DNA of 64,000 nt from NCBI GenBank assembly GCA_963692975.2, contig CAXMMR010000009.1:1-64000 (forward strand). Direction: 5' to 3'. Positions 30,009 to 38,462 of the stretch are shown here, in pieces (position 1 is the stretch's first letter; each line of letters starts with the position of its first letter). The stretch is from CAXMMR01 sp963692975 (GTDB taxonomy: Bacteria > Pseudomonadota > Alphaproteobacteria > Acetobacterales > Acetobacteraceae). A program made the translations under genes and the position numbers. The notes beneath the pieces were generated by a model, which saw only the letters and a program-made list of their open reading frames with translations, did not search any database and had not been told where the DNA came from.

Positions 30009-31502
30009 TCAGCTGTTGGCGCTCATCCTACCTGACAGCAGGGCCGCCACCTGCTGGCCTTTCGGCGAGCCGAGCCCAGTGACCGGGTCCCAGCCCTTGG
30101 CTGCCTTGTAACCGGCATTGCTGCCGCTGGTGATGTCGGTCAGCACATCCCGATTGGCATACAGCGATGGATTGACCAGGCCTAGCTTGCGCGCCGCCTG
30201 CTGGCCGGTCAGCGCCAGCAGCGCCGCCCAGAGCGGAGCCACCGCGCTGGTGCCGCCGACCACCTCCGCCGTGCCGTCGACGGAGATGTTGTAGCCGGTC
30301 TCCGGGTCGGCATCGCCAGCGACGTCCGGCACGCCGCGATGGCTATTCGTGTTGCCTGCCTGCCAGCTTGGCCGGTCGAAATGGGCGCTATAGCCGCCGC
30401 CGCCGGCGCCGCCTGATGCGCCGTCGTTCCAGGCGACCTCGGCGCCGCTTGCCGGCAGCCTGGTGCCGCCACAGCCCAGCACATTCGGGCTTGAGGCCGG
30501 GAAATCCACGGTCTTCGTGGAGGTGCCGTCATCCGCGCCGCTATCGCCCGACGCCACGCAGACCGGGATGCCGAGGCTGCCGGCGCTCTGAAAGGCCTGG
30601 TCCATGGCGGCGAGGTCCTGCGTGGAATAGCTGCTTTCCGGGCCGCCCCAGCTGATCGACATGACGCTGACGTCGCGCTCAGTGTCGTGGATCGCTGTGG
30701 TGATCGCGTCGAGAAAGCCGTTGGCGGCCTGGGTTCCGAAATAGACCGCGATGTCGGCCGCCGGTGCGATCGAGCCGGCAACCTGGATATCGAGCTGCAC
30801 CTCGCCGTCGGCTCCGTTCGGGTCGTCCGGCGTGTTGGTTGCGCCGTCGACGAGGATCGCGGCCAGGGTGCCGGTGCGATCGATGCCTTTCTGCTTGAAG
30901 TAGGCCGCCTGCTGCGTCGCCTCGTAGCCGCCGCCGAGCTCGATCAGGGCGACGACCTGGCCGGCCCCGGTCAGCCCGGTGGGAAAGCCGTAGCGCTTGG
31001 CGACCGCGGCGGGATTGTAGGACGAGCTGGTGGCGGTCTTCTTATGGCGACGATAATGCGTGTGGGCGACCGGTCGTGTGTCGAAGCCCATGACTGCGAC
31101 CACATCGTCGGCGATGGATGTCGGCACCGACAGCTGTCCCTCGCGGCCGACGAATTCACGGCCCTGATGGCGGTAGCGCCCGAGCTTCTGCGGCTGGAAG
31201 GCCGCGGAGGCCTGGCCGTAGGTGCCGGACAGCCGTACCTGATGTTGAGCGGCATCGGCCAGCTCGACGGTCAGGCCGTGCTGCTTGGCGTGCGCGACGA
31301 GAGTGTCGACCGCGGCCGACTTGCTGGCGTAGCGATGGGCATACTCCTCACGGCTCACCGTCGTCGTCGGATCGATTTCGGCGCCAGGCTTGAAGACTAC
31401 GGTGAGGCGGATCGGTTGCGTGTCGGCGACGTCGCCAAGGCGCTCGCCGGTCGGCGCGCTGCGCGCCGAGCGGGCAAGCGGGAAGAGGGCATGATGGGCC
31501 AT
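30009..31502 (-). CDS. S53 family peptidase (sedolisin/kumamolisin-like)
   Basis: A 497-residue serine-carboxyl peptidase. Seen: an N-terminal pro-domain (about 1-165, with VVFKPGAEIDPTTTVSREEYAHRY and VRLSGTYGQASAAF), a linker ending YRRHKKTATSSSYNPAAVAKRYGFP, and the catalytic domain with Glu/Asp in DGEVQLDIQVAGSIAP, the oxyanion Asp in CVASGDSGADDG and the catalytic Ser in VVGGTSAVAPLWAALLAL. The Ca-binding C-terminal text TDITSGSNAGYKAAKGWDPVTGLGSP is present. No N-terminal signal peptide is visible, as in kumamolisin-like members. Family members are acid-active. Confidence 0.92.
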   Translation of the reverse strand: MAHHALFPLARSARSAPTGERLGDVADTQPIRLTVVFKPGAEIDPTTTVSREEYAHRYASKSAAVDTLVAHAKQHGLTVELADAAQHQVRLSGTYGQASAAFQPQKLGRYRHQGREFVGREGQLSVPTSIADDVVAVMGFDTRPVAHTHYRRHKKTATSSSYNPAAVAKRYGFPTGLTGAGQVVALIELGGGYEATQQAAYFKQKGIDRTGTLAAILVDGATNTPDDPNGADGEVQLDIQVAGSIAPAADIAVYFGTQAANGFLDAITTAIHDTERDVSVMSISWGGPESSYSTQDLAAMDQAFQSAGSLGIPVCVASGDSGADDGTSTKTVDFPASSPNVLGCGGTRLPASGAEVAWNDGASGGAGGGGYSAHFDRPSWQAGNTNSHRGVPDVAGDADPETGYNISVDGTAEVVGGTSAVAPLWAALLALTGQQAARKLGLVNPSLYANRDVLTDITSGSNAGYKAAKGWDPVTGLGSPKGQQVAALLSGRMSANS

Positions 31503-31545
31503 GCGGACGCCTTTCGGGGTTGAGTATGCCTACGAGCGTAGAGCC

Positions 31546-31625
31546 GAACGGAGGTTTGCCCAAGCAGTCGGCAGGGCAGAGCGTTGCCCTGCACCCACTG
31601 GGGCCTGCGGCGACGAACCCCATTG
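31546..31625. repeat. Degenerate GC-rich palindromic element between the S53 and tolB genes
   Basis: AGGGCAGAGCGTTGCCCTGCACCC then ACTGGGGCCTGCGGCGACGAACCCC, a decayed version of the R lobe. It lies in the 141-bp gap near one proposed inversion breakpoint. Similarity is partial, so the assignment is tentative. Confidence 0.5.
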
Positions 31626-31643
31626 AACAGCGGTTGTTGCGGT

Positions 31644-32984
31644 TCAGGCGTTCAGCGGCGACCAGGCAGGGTCGGACGCGTTGCCGGGCGTCGAGACCGG
31701 CCTTTCGTTGAAGCCGGTGATGTCGATTGAGACCAGGCGCGACGAGAAGCTGGCGCCCGAACGCCCGCCCGGCGTCTCGCGCCAGAACATCAGAACTCGC
31801 CCGTTCGGCGCGAAGGTCGGACCTTCCACCGAGTAGCTCTCCGACAGGATGCGCTCGCCCGAGCCGTCAGGGCGCATGACGCCGATCGCGAACGTGCCGC
31901 CGGCCAGCCGGGTAAAGGCGATCAGGTCGCCGCGCGGTGACCAGACCGGCGTTGCGTATCTTCCGCGGCCGAAGGAGATCCGTTGCGCTGCGCCGCCGCC
32001 GCCGCTCATGACGTAGAGCTGCTGGTCGCCGCCACGGTCGGAGTTGAAGACGATCTGCGAGCCGTCGGGGCTGTAACAGGGCGAGGTGTCAATCGAGCCT
32101 GAGCTGGTCAGCCGCCGCTCGGTTCGGCTGCCGACGTCGACGGTGAAGATGTCCGACCCGCCACCCCGGGTCACCGACATGATGACGCTGCTGCCGGACG
32201 GTGCGAAGCGCGGCGCGAAGCTCATACCCTCGAACTCGCCGAGGACGGATTGCCGGCCTGAGCCGAGATTGAAGAGGTATACGCGCGGCCGATCGTTGGC
32301 GTAGCTCATGAAGGCGATCTCGTCGCGCACCGGGCTGAAGCGCGGCGTCAGCACCAGCCAGGAGCCGTCGGTGAGGGTGCGGTTGTTGGCGCTGTCCTGG
32401 TCCATGATCGCTAGCCGCTTGGTCTGCCGCCCCTCGCGGCCGGTCGCCGAGACGTAGACGATACGGGTGTCGAAGTAGCCCTTCTCACCCAGTAGCCGCT
32501 CATAGATGACGTCGGCGATGATGTGGGCGATGCGGCGCCAGTTGCCGGCCGAGGTGGTGTAGGCGGTGCCCTGCAGCTGGGTGCCCTGCAGCACGTCCCA
32601 CAGCCGGAACTCGACGCGGGCGGAGCCGCCTTCGGAGACGGTGCCGGTGACCAGGGCCTGAGCGCCGACCGCTTTCCAGTTGGCGAAATTGGGTGTGCCG
32701 CCGGTGTCGGCGGTGATGAAGGCGGCCTGGTCGATCGGCCGGAACAGGCCGCAGCGGGCGAGGTCGGCGCTGATCACGCCGGTCATCTCGGCGCCGAGTG
32801 CCGATCCGCCGAAGTTCGGCAGCGCGATCGGGATCGGGTCGGTGCGCGCCCGATTGACATCGATCACGGCGCCCGGGCCGCCGGTGGAGGGGATCGGTGC
32901 GGATTGGGCGCGTGCGGCGCCGGCGGCAAACAGGCCGGCGCCGGTGCCGGCGAACAGACGGCGACGAGTGACTTGGTCGGGCAA
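31644..32984 (-). CDS. tolB: Tol-Pal system beta-propeller protein TolB
   Basis: A 446-residue periplasmic protein that binds Pal and links it to TolA. Seen: an N-terminal alpha/beta domain (about 45-175: PIPIALPNFGG, VISADLARCGLFRPID, ALVTGTVSEGG) and a six-bladed propeller with repeated SPDGS/WSPRG-type motifs (CYSPDGSQIVFNSDRGG, WSPRGDLIAFTRL, FAPNGRVLMFWRE). The leader VTRRRLFAGTGAGLF looks like a twin-arginine (Tat) signal, unlike the Sec signal of E. coli TolB. tolA lies upstream on the same strand, but separated by a 277-bp gap holding a GC-rich repeat. Confidence 0.93.
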   Translation of the reverse strand: MPDQVTRRRLFAGTGAGLFAAGAARAQSAPIPSTGGPGAVIDVNRARTDPIPIALPNFGGSALGAEMTGVISADLARCGLFRPIDQAAFITADTGGTPNFANWKAVGAQALVTGTVSEGGSARVEFRLWDVLQGTQLQGTAYTTSAGNWRRIAHIIADVIYERLLGEKGYFDTRIVYVSATGREGRQTKRLAIMDQDSANNRTLTDGSWLVLTPRFSPVRDEIAFMSYANDRPRVYLFNLGSGRQSVLGEFEGMSFAPRFAPSGSSVIMSVTRGGGSDIFTVDVGSRTERRLTSSGSIDTSPCYSPDGSQIVFNSDRGGDQQLYVMSGGGGAAQRISFGRGRYATPVWSPRGDLIAFTRLAGGTFAIGVMRPDGSGERILSESYSVEGPTFAPNGRVLMFWRETPGGRSGASFSSRLVSIDITGFNERPVSTPGNASDPAWSPLNA

Positions 32985-33082
32985 GGCGGCAACTCCGGTG
33001 CGGGCGGATGAGAGTTTAGCCGATCGGAGCGGAGGGCATATGCAAGGCCGGCTTACAAAGCCGTAACGCCGGCTGTGAAGAG

Positions 33083-33255
33083 GTCAGGAGCTCTGCTCCT
33101 GGATCTCGCTGGGGGCGGCGCCCCCAGACCCGCATCCGTTTGGAGCCCTCTCGTCATCTCTCTTGCTCGGCAAAGCCGATCAGCCTTGCGTCCGCCCGCA
33201 CCAACCTCGACGGCAGCAACGGACAAGCAAACGGATTTTGAAGGCTCCACCTTCC
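33083..33255. repeat. GC-rich bilobed palindromic element between tolA and tolB
   Basis: CAGGAGCTCTGCTCCTGG, then CGCTGGGGGCGGCGCCCCCAGACCCGCAT (R lobe), about 100 bp of unrelated sequence, then GGATTTTGAAGGCTCC (decayed L lobe). The L-lobe terminal palindrome is missing where the element meets the tolA stop. Confidence 0.75.
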
Positions 33256-33261
33256 TTCGTC

Positions 33262-34230
33262 CTACGGGCTGAACCGGAAGACAAAGCTGCGATTCTGCCC
33301 GAGCATGGTCGGTGGCAGCGGCAAGGTCGCGCAGCGCGGGTCCAGCACTGCGCGCACCGCCCGCTCCGCATAGGCGCGAAAGACCGGATCACCGAGCCGC
33401 CCGACGTCGCTGCCGGACACTCGGGCGTCATGCACCGTGCCGCCAGCGTCGGTTACCACGTCGAGCAGCACCCGGAACTGTGACGCGCCCTGAGCGCCGG
33501 CATCGTAGCTCCAGCATTCACGGACGTGGTCGCCGATCGCGCCGCGCTGCGCGCCGGTCAACCCGCCAGTGTCGGCGCCCTCCGGACGTCCGCCGCCATG
33601 CGGCGCGCCGCCGCGACTCGGATTGGCGTGCGCGCGGGGCGGTGTCAGCTGCTTCTGGTCGGCCTGGAACTTCTCCAGCGTCGCCAGCAGCGAGTGGGTG
33701 TCCGGGGTCGCGTTCTTGGTCGGGTTCGGCTGCGAGGCGTGACTCTCGATCGTGCGCGGCGGCGGCGGCACTGGTGGAGGCGGCGCCAATCGCGGCGGCG
33801 TTGGCGCCCGTGGCGTGGGTGTGGGCGCCGGTTGCGGCGGCGGCGGCGGCAGGGCCGGCGCAGGCAGCGGCGACAGTTCCGGCGGCGGTGTCGGCGCTGG
33901 CGCGAGGCTCGGCGTCGGAGGCGCGCTGGCCTGTGGCGGCGGTGGCGGCGGTGGCGGAGGCGGAGGCGGAGGCTCGATCGGCTCGTCCTTGGGCGTTTGC
34001 TCCGCCGGCGTTTGGTCCGCCGGGGTCGGAGCATCAGCGGCGGCGGCCACCTGGCCGGGCGCCTGCGCCTTTTGCGCGGTCTCGGCGCTGCCCGTGAAGT
34101 CCATCTCGACCGAGGTCTCCGGCGGCGCTTCCGGTGGCGTCGGGCTGGGCAGCGCGATCAGCAGCGCCAGCAGGGCAGCCAGATGCAGCGCCGCGGAGGC
34201 CGCGCCGGCTCGCTTCATCGTCGGCGTCAT
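33262..34230 (-). CDS. tolA: TolA/TonB-type energy transducer of the Tol system
   Basis: A 322-residue inner-membrane protein that couples the TolQR motor to TolB/Pal. Seen: one N-terminal helix (AGAASAALHLAALLALLIAL, about 8-27), a very Pro-rich periplasmic domain of about 150 residues including a run of 13 prolines near residue 90, then a C-terminal TonB/TolA-like domain (GAIGDHVRECWSYDAGAQG, FRVLLDVVTDAGGTV, YAERAVRAVLDPRC). Domain order and position between tolR and tolB identify it. The Pro-rich spacer replaces the Lys/Ala-rich helix of E. coli TolA. Confidence 0.9.
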   Translation of the reverse strand: MTPTMKRAGAASAALHLAALLALLIALPSPTPPEAPPETSVEMDFTGSAETAQKAQAPGQVAAAADAPTPADQTPAEQTPKDEPIEPPPPPPPPPPPPPQASAPPTPSLAPAPTPPPELSPLPAPALPPPPPQPAPTPTPRAPTPPRLAPPPPVPPPPRTIESHASQPNPTKNATPDTHSLLATLEKFQADQKQLTPPRAHANPSRGGAPHGGGRPEGADTGGLTGAQRGAIGDHVRECWSYDAGAQGASQFRVLLDVVTDAGGTVHDARVSGSDVGRLGDPVFRAYAERAVRAVLDPRCATLPLPPTMLGQNRSFVFRFSP

Positions 34231-34257
34231 CGCTGCTTCAGCCAGGCGGCAGGGGCG

Positions 34258-34731
34258 TCAGCCGCCGCCGGCCGGAGCGCCGGGCGCGGCAGGCGGCGAG
34301 GGCGCGCCGCCGCCGGGCTGCTCGGCCAGCAGCGCGACCTTGGTAAAGCCGCCCTGGGTCACGGTGCCCATGACCTCCATGATCCGCCCGTAGGACAGGT
34401 CCTTGTCGCCACGCACGAAGATCCGGCGCGTCGGGTCGTTCTTGGCGTTGGCCTGCAGCTTGGCCACCAGGTCGGGCAGCTGCACCTCGTCGTCGCCGAT
34501 GAAGATCTTGCCGGCGGAGTTGAGCGAGACGGTGATCGGCGTCGCATCCTGGTTGAGCGGCGCCGCCGACGCCTTCGGCAGGTCGACGTTGACGCCCGAC
34601 GTCATCAGCGGCGCGGTGACCATGAACACGATCAGCAGCACCAGCATCACGTCGACCAGGGGGGTCACGTTGATCTCGGCGAGCGGCTTGTAGCGACCGC
34701 GACCGCGGCCGCCGCCGACGTTGAAGGCCAT
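34258..34731 (-). CDS. tolR: Tol-Pal system protein TolR (ExbD family)
   Basis: A 157-residue inner-membrane subunit. Seen: a basic N-terminus (GGGRGRGRYKPLAEINVTPLVDVMLVLLIVFMVTAPLM read around 6-43) containing the transmembrane Asp of the proton path (VDVMLVLL), then a periplasmic ExbD-like domain with PITVSLNSAGKIFIGDDEVQ and IFVRGDKDLSYGRIMEVMG. The C-terminus is Gly/Pro/Ala rich. It lies between tolQ and tolA with short gaps (32 and 27 bp), so they form one operon. Confidence 0.94.
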   Translation of the reverse strand: MAFNVGGGRGRGRYKPLAEINVTPLVDVMLVLLIVFMVTAPLMTSGVNVDLPKASAAPLNQDATPITVSLNSAGKIFIGDDEVQLPDLVAKLQANAKNDPTRRIFVRGDKDLSYGRIMEVMGTVTQGGFTKVALLAEQPGGGAPSPPAAPGAPAGGG

Positions 34732-34763
34732 CTAGGCGCGCCCTGTGATGATCGCGAAAGCGC

Positions 34764-35483
34764 TCATGCCGGCCGCTCTTCGCCCTGGCGGCTGAGGATG
34801 GCGCCGAACTCGGTGCCGAAGCCCTCCAGGCGCTGGGCGAAGCGGGCGAGGTCGGTGCTGATCTTGTTGTAGGCGAGCACCGCCGGGATCGCCGCGACCA
34901 GGCCGATCGCGGTGGCGAACAGCGCCTCGGCAATGCCGGGCGCGACCACCGAGAGGTTGGTGTTGTGCATCGCTGCAATGGCCGAAAACGAGTGCATGAT
35001 GCCCCACACCGTGCCGAACAGGCCGATGAATGGCGCCGTGGCGCCGACCGAGGCGAGGAAGATCATCCAGCGCTCCATGCGCTCCATCTCGCGGTTGACC
35101 GTCATCGTCATCGCCCGGTCCAGCCGCTCGCGCACCGAGCCGCGCGCCATGTCGGCGCCGACCACGCGCGAGGAGCGCCGCCACTCGGTCATCGCGGCGC
35201 CGAACACGGCCGCCATCGGATGGGTCGGCTTCACGCCCTCGCGGTCGTAGAGCTCCTCGAGCGAGCCGCCGGACCAGAAGCGGTCCTCAAAGCCGTCGGC
35301 CGATTTGGCCGCGCGACGCAGCGCCGTCACCTTCTCGAACACGATGGCCCAGACCCAGATGCTGGCGGCGAGCAGGCCGAGCATGATCAGCTTGACGACG
35401 ATGTCGGCCTGCATGAACAGCGTCCAGAGCGACAGGTCGGCACCCGGCGCACTGAGGTTGGCGGCATCGACGGCACGATCCAC
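34764..35483 (-). CDS. tolQ: Tol-Pal system protein TolQ
   Basis: A 239-residue MotA/TolQ/ExbB-family proton channel subunit. Seen: an N-terminal helix (QADIVVKLIMLGLLAASIWVWAIVFEKV, about 26-53), a cytoplasmic loop with RERLDRAMTMTVNREMERMER, and two conserved helices: WMIFLASVGATAPFIGLFGTVWGIMHSF (read about 138-165) and VAPGIAEALFATAIGLVAAIPAVLAYN. These are hallmark TolQ features and the length is normal. It starts 11 bp after the ybgC stop on the minus strand, the usual operon order. Confidence 0.95.
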   Translation of the reverse strand: MDRAVDAANLSAPGADLSLWTLFMQADIVVKLIMLGLLAASIWVWAIVFEKVTALRRAAKSADGFEDRFWSGGSLEELYDREGVKPTHPMAAVFGAAMTEWRRSSRVVGADMARGSVRERLDRAMTMTVNREMERMERWMIFLASVGATAPFIGLFGTVWGIMHSFSAIAAMHNTNLSVVAPGIAEALFATAIGLVAAIPAVLAYNKISTDLARFAQRLEGFGTEFGAILSRQGEERPA

Positions 35484-35494
35484 GATCGGAACTC

Positions 35495-35899
35495 CTAAGC
35501 GACTGCCGCGAAAGCCGAACGCCAGCGAGAGGGAATGCGGGCGACCCGCGCGCCATCCTCGCTCACGCAGACCAGCAGGACCTCGGCAGTCGCGATCAGC
35601 TGGCCGCTCACCTGGACCGCCTGGCGCAGCGTGACCGTGGCGCCGGTCACAGCCAGCACGGTGGTCGCGATGTCCAGCACGTCATCGAGGCGCGCCGGGC
35701 GCAAATACTCCAGATTGGCGCGCCGCACCATGAAGCCTCGTCCATGTTCGGCGAGCATCGCGTGGTAGGGCACGCCCATCTCACGCAGCGCCTCGGTCCG
35801 GGCGCGCTCGCAGAAGCCGAGATAGCGGCCGTGATAGACGACGCCGCCGTAGTCAGTGTCCTCGACATAGACGCGGAAGCTGGCGTGATGGGCGGTCAT
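35495..35899 (-). CDS. ybgC: YbgC-family acyl-CoA thioesterase of the Tol-Pal operon
   Basis: A 134-residue hotdog-fold thioesterase. Seen: FRVYVEDTDYGGVVYHGRYLGFCERARTEAL (read about 8-38) with the catalytic Asp of the DTD(Y/F)GGVVYH motif, GFMVRRANLEYLRPARLDDVLDI and VSGQLIATAEVLLVCVSEDG. The frame extends to 35971, but those 24 residues (KFFASFFQKRSPCF) come from the AT-rich hairpin repeat, so ATG 35899 is the real start. It precedes tolQ as in most proteobacteria. Confidence 0.92.
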   Translation of the reverse strand: MTAHHASFRVYVEDTDYGGVVYHGRYLGFCERARTEALREMGVPYHAMLAEHGRGFMVRRANLEYLRPARLDDVLDIATTVLAVTGATVTLRQAVQVSGQLIATAEVLLVCVSEDGARVARIPSRWRSAFAAVA

Positions 35900-35923
35900 C
35901 GAAGGGCGCGAAGAGAAGCAAGG

Positions 35924-35956
35924 GCTTCTTTTTTGAAAAAAAGAAGCAAAAAACTT
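35924..35956. repeat. AT-rich hairpin, half copy of the twin-hairpin element
   Basis: GCTTCTTTTTTGAAAAAAAGAAGC at 35924-35947 followed by AAAAAACTT. The matching inverted second hairpin is absent downstream. It lies 25 bp upstream of the ybgC start codon. Confidence 0.85.
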
Positions 35957-36076
35957 TTGAACGGCTGGCACGGGGGTGCGGAGGTGATTCGGCTAAATAC
36001 CGCAAGATTCGAGCTTGGCGCGACGACGTGCGCTGACGCGGGCATCCCATATGTGTTGTTTTTCAATTGGTTACGG

Positions 36077-36100
36077 AAATCTTGCCTATGGGCAAGATTT
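36077..36100. promoter_or_regulatory. Palindrome, copy 2 (ATCTTGCC..GGCAAGAT)
   Basis: Arms AAATCTTGCC (36077-36086) and GGCAAGATTT (36091-36100) flank TATG. The core differs by one central base from the perfect palindrome at 9816-9835. It lies in the 338-bp gap between ruvB and ybgC, which is otherwise AT-rich and gene-free, and could regulate ybgC-tolQRAB. Confidence 0.6.
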
Positions 36101-36237
36101 CTGGTGTCGCTGGAGCCAGGGGACAGCCCGCTGAGTGTGCTAGCACGTATGCCTCATCGTCCCACGTCCTCTCCGATCCCTTCCGTCGGCCGGACGTAAA
36201 AGGTTTTGTCCGTTTTTCTCAAATGACGACTGCTTGC

Positions 36238-37296
36238 CTACTGATCATCAAGCAGGTCGAGCAGCGGGCCGGCCGCGGGCGGGCGCAGGCCGAGGTGGCG
36301 CCAGCCGGGCTCGCCGAGCACGCGGCCGCGGGAGGTGCGCAGGACCAGGCCCTCCTGAATGAGGAACGGCTCGATCACGTCCTCCAGCGTGTCGCGTGCT
36401 TCGGCCAGCGCAGCGGCCAGGGTTTCCACGCCGACGGGGCCGCCGGCGTGGTGCTCGGCGATGCGGCGCAGATAGCGGCGGTCCATGGCGTCGAGGCCGA
36501 GCCGATCGACTTCGAGGCGGGTTAGGGTGCGGTCGGCGGCGGCGCGGCCGACGCGGCTGGAGGCTCCTGTCTTCGCATCATCGACGGCGGCAAAATCGCG
36601 CACGCGGCGCAGCAGGCGGCCGGCGATGCGAGGGGTGCCGCGCGAGCGCGCCGCAACCTCGGCGGCGCCGTCCGGGGCGAGGTCGAAGCCGAGCTTTTCG
36701 GCGCCGCGCGAGACGATCAGCTCCAGCTCGGCCGGGGTGTAGAACACCAGGCGCAGCGGAATGCCGAAGCGGTCGCGGAGGGGTGTGGCGAGCAAGCCGG
36801 CGCGTGTGGTGGCGCCGACCAGGGTGAAGGGTGAGAGGTCGATCCGGACTGAGCGCGCCGCCGGCCCCTCGCCGATGATGAGATCAAGCTGGAAGTCCTC
36901 CATCGCCGGATAGAGGATCTCCTCGATCGCCGGCTGCAGACGGTGAATCTCGTCGATGAACAGCACGTCGCGCGGCTGCAGGTTGGTCAGGATGGCGGCC
37001 AGGTCGCCGGCCCGTTGGATCACCGGGCCGGAGGTGGCGCGGAAGCCGACGCCGAGCTCGCGGGCGACGATCTGGGCGAGGGTGGTCTTGCCGAGGCCGG
37101 GCGGGCCGTGCAGCAGCACGTGGTCGAGCGCCTCGCCGCGGCCGCGCGCGGCCTCGATGAACACGGCGAGGTTTTCCCGCGTGCCCTTCTGGCCGATGAA
37201 CTCGCGCAGGGTTTGCGGGCGCAGCGAGGCCTCGGCGGCGTCCTCATCGGCGCGGGCGCCGGAGACGGCGCGGTCGGCCTCCGCCGGCTTCTTCAA
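36238..37296 (-). CDS. ruvB: Holliday junction branch migration helicase RuvB
   Basis: A 352-residue AAA+ motor driving branch migration with RuvA. Seen: SLRPQTLREFIGQKGTRENL, Walker A LLHGPPGLGKTTLAQIVA (residues about 63-80), DVLFIDEIHRLQPAIEEILYPAMEDF (Walker B, read about 110-135), sensor I VGATTRAGLLATPLRDRFGI, the sensor-2 region GTPRIAGRLLRRVRDFA and the C-terminal winged helix GPVGVETLAAALAE. Length is standard. Its ATG overlaps the ruvA stop by 4 bp. ruvC-ruvA-ruvB are consecutive on the minus strand. Confidence 0.96.
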   Translation of the reverse strand: MKKPAEADRAVSGARADEDAAEASLRPQTLREFIGQKGTRENLAVFIEAARGRGEALDHVLLHGPPGLGKTTLAQIVARELGVGFRATSGPVIQRAGDLAAILTNLQPRDVLFIDEIHRLQPAIEEILYPAMEDFQLDLIIGEGPAARSVRIDLSPFTLVGATTRAGLLATPLRDRFGIPLRLVFYTPAELELIVSRGAEKLGFDLAPDGAAEVAARSRGTPRIAGRLLRRVRDFAAVDDAKTGASSRVGRAAADRTLTRLEVDRLGLDAMDRRYLRRIAEHHAGGPVGVETLAAALAEARDTLEDVIEPFLIQEGLVLRTSRGRVLGEPGWRHLGLRPPAAGPLLDLLDDQ

Positions 37297-37895
37297 CGGG
37301 CGAGCTCCTTCAACGCATCACGGATCACCGCGTCGAGCTTGGCCGCCGCGCCGAGCCGCGCCATGACCCGCTCGACGGCGGGCTGCGCCTCCTGGCGGCG
37401 GTAGCCGAGGTTGGCGAGGGCGGAGACCGCGTCGGCTTGGGTGCCGGCAGGCTCGCCGACCACGCGCAAGCCGACCTGCTCGCCGAGCGGCATGCCGCCG
37501 GCGCGCTCGCGCAGCTCAGTGAGCAGGCGCACGGCGAGCTTGGCGCCGACGCCTGGGGCGCGGGTGAGGGCGGCGCGGTCGCCGGCGGCGATGGCGGCGA
37601 CGAGCTCGCGCGCCGACAGCGACGAGAGCAGGCCGAGTGCGACCTTGGCGCCGACGCCTTGAACGGTCAGCAACAGGCGGAACCACTCGCGCTCGGCCGG
37701 CTCGGCGAAGCCGTAGAGGATAATCGCGTCCTCGCGCACCACCGTCTCGACCAGCACGCGCGCGAGGGCGGGTGGGTTGGGCAGGGCCGAGAGGGTGCGG
37801 GTGGAGGCCTGCACCAGGTAGCCGACGCCGCCGACGTCGATCACGCAGGTGGCCTCGGTGAGCGCCTCGAGCCGGCCGGTGAGCAGCGCGATCAA
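37293..37895 (-). CDS. ruvA: Holliday junction DNA helicase RuvA
   Basis: A 200-residue tetramerising junction-binding protein. Seen: MIALLTGRLEALTEATCVIDVGGVGYLV (OB domain, near the N-terminus), TVVREDAIILYGFAEPAEREWFRLLLTVQGVGAKVALGLLSSL (helix-hairpin-helix region, around 50-93), LTRAPGVGAKLAVRLLTELRE (second HhH) and a C-terminal RuvB-binding domain with SALANLGYRRQEAQPAVE. Complete and of typical length. It lies 9 bp after the ruvC stop. Confidence 0.95.
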   Translation of the reverse strand: MIALLTGRLEALTEATCVIDVGGVGYLVQASTRTLSALPNPPALARVLVETVVREDAIILYGFAEPAEREWFRLLLTVQGVGAKVALGLLSSLSARELVAAIAAGDRAALTRAPGVGAKLAVRLLTELRERAGGMPLGEQVGLRVVGEPAGTQADAVSALANLGYRRQEAQPAVERVMARLGAAAKLDAVIRDALKELAR

Positions 37896-37904
37896 GCGCG
37901 TGTC

Positions 37905-38402
37905 CTAAGCATCGGCGCCCCAGCGCTGGCGGGTGGCGCGGTGGTGGGCGTGGCAGATGGCGACGGCGAGCGCGTCGGCGGCGTCGGCGCGGGCCAGGGT
38001 GGCGCCGGGCAGCAGGCGGCGGACCATCATCTTGACCTGCTCCTTGTCGGCAGCACCGGTACCGACGACGGATTGCTTGACGGTCATGGCACCGTATTCG
38101 TGCACCGGGATGCCGACCAGGGCGGGGGCGAGCAGGGCGACGCCGCGGGCGTAGCCGAGCTTGAGCGTGGCGGTGCCGTTGCGATTGACGTAGGTCTCCT
38201 CGACGGCGGCTTCGTCCGGCCGCCAGTCGGCCATGAGTTGGGTGAGGCCGCGGTGCAGGGCCATCAGCCGGTTCGGCACGCTGTGGGCGCTGTCGGTCGC
38301 CAGCACGCCGTCGGCGATGTGGCGCAACCGATTACCCTCGCTTTCGACAATCCCCCATCCGGTAAACCGTAAACCTGGATCGATCCCCAACAGCCTTATC
38401 AT
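37905..38402 (-). CDS. ruvC: Crossover junction endodeoxyribonuclease RuvC
   Basis: A 165-residue resolvase cutting Holliday junctions. Seen: the first catalytic Asp in MIRLLGIDPGLRFTGWGIVE (D8), Glu in AAVEETYVNRNGTATLKLGYARGVAL (E about 68), EYGAMTVKQSVVGTGAADKEQV and the acidic C-terminal pair in LARADAADALAVAICHAHH. ATG 38402 is used: an extension to 38447 would run into the GC-rich repeat (PLDPTKGREALG is repeat-derived). First gene of ruvCAB. Confidence 0.95.
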   Translation of the reverse strand: MIRLLGIDPGLRFTGWGIVESEGNRLRHIADGVLATDSAHSVPNRLMALHRGLTQLMADWRPDEAAVEETYVNRNGTATLKLGYARGVALLAPALVGIPVHEYGAMTVKQSVVGTGAADKEQVKMMVRRLLPGATLARADAADALAVAICHAHHRATRQRWGADA

Positions 38403-38461
38403 AAGGGTTCCAAGGGCCTCACGGCCCTTGGTGGGGTCAAGGGGCAAAGCCCCTTGCCTTC
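38403..38461. repeat. GC-rich palindromic element between yebC and ruvC
   Basis: CCAAGGGCCTCACGGCCCTTGG then TGGGGTCAAGGGGCAAAGCCCCTTGCC. It contains the terminal palindrome of the L lobe with an altered inner hairpin. It fills the gap between the yebC stop and the ruvC ATG. Confidence 0.75.
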
Positions 38462-38462
38462 C

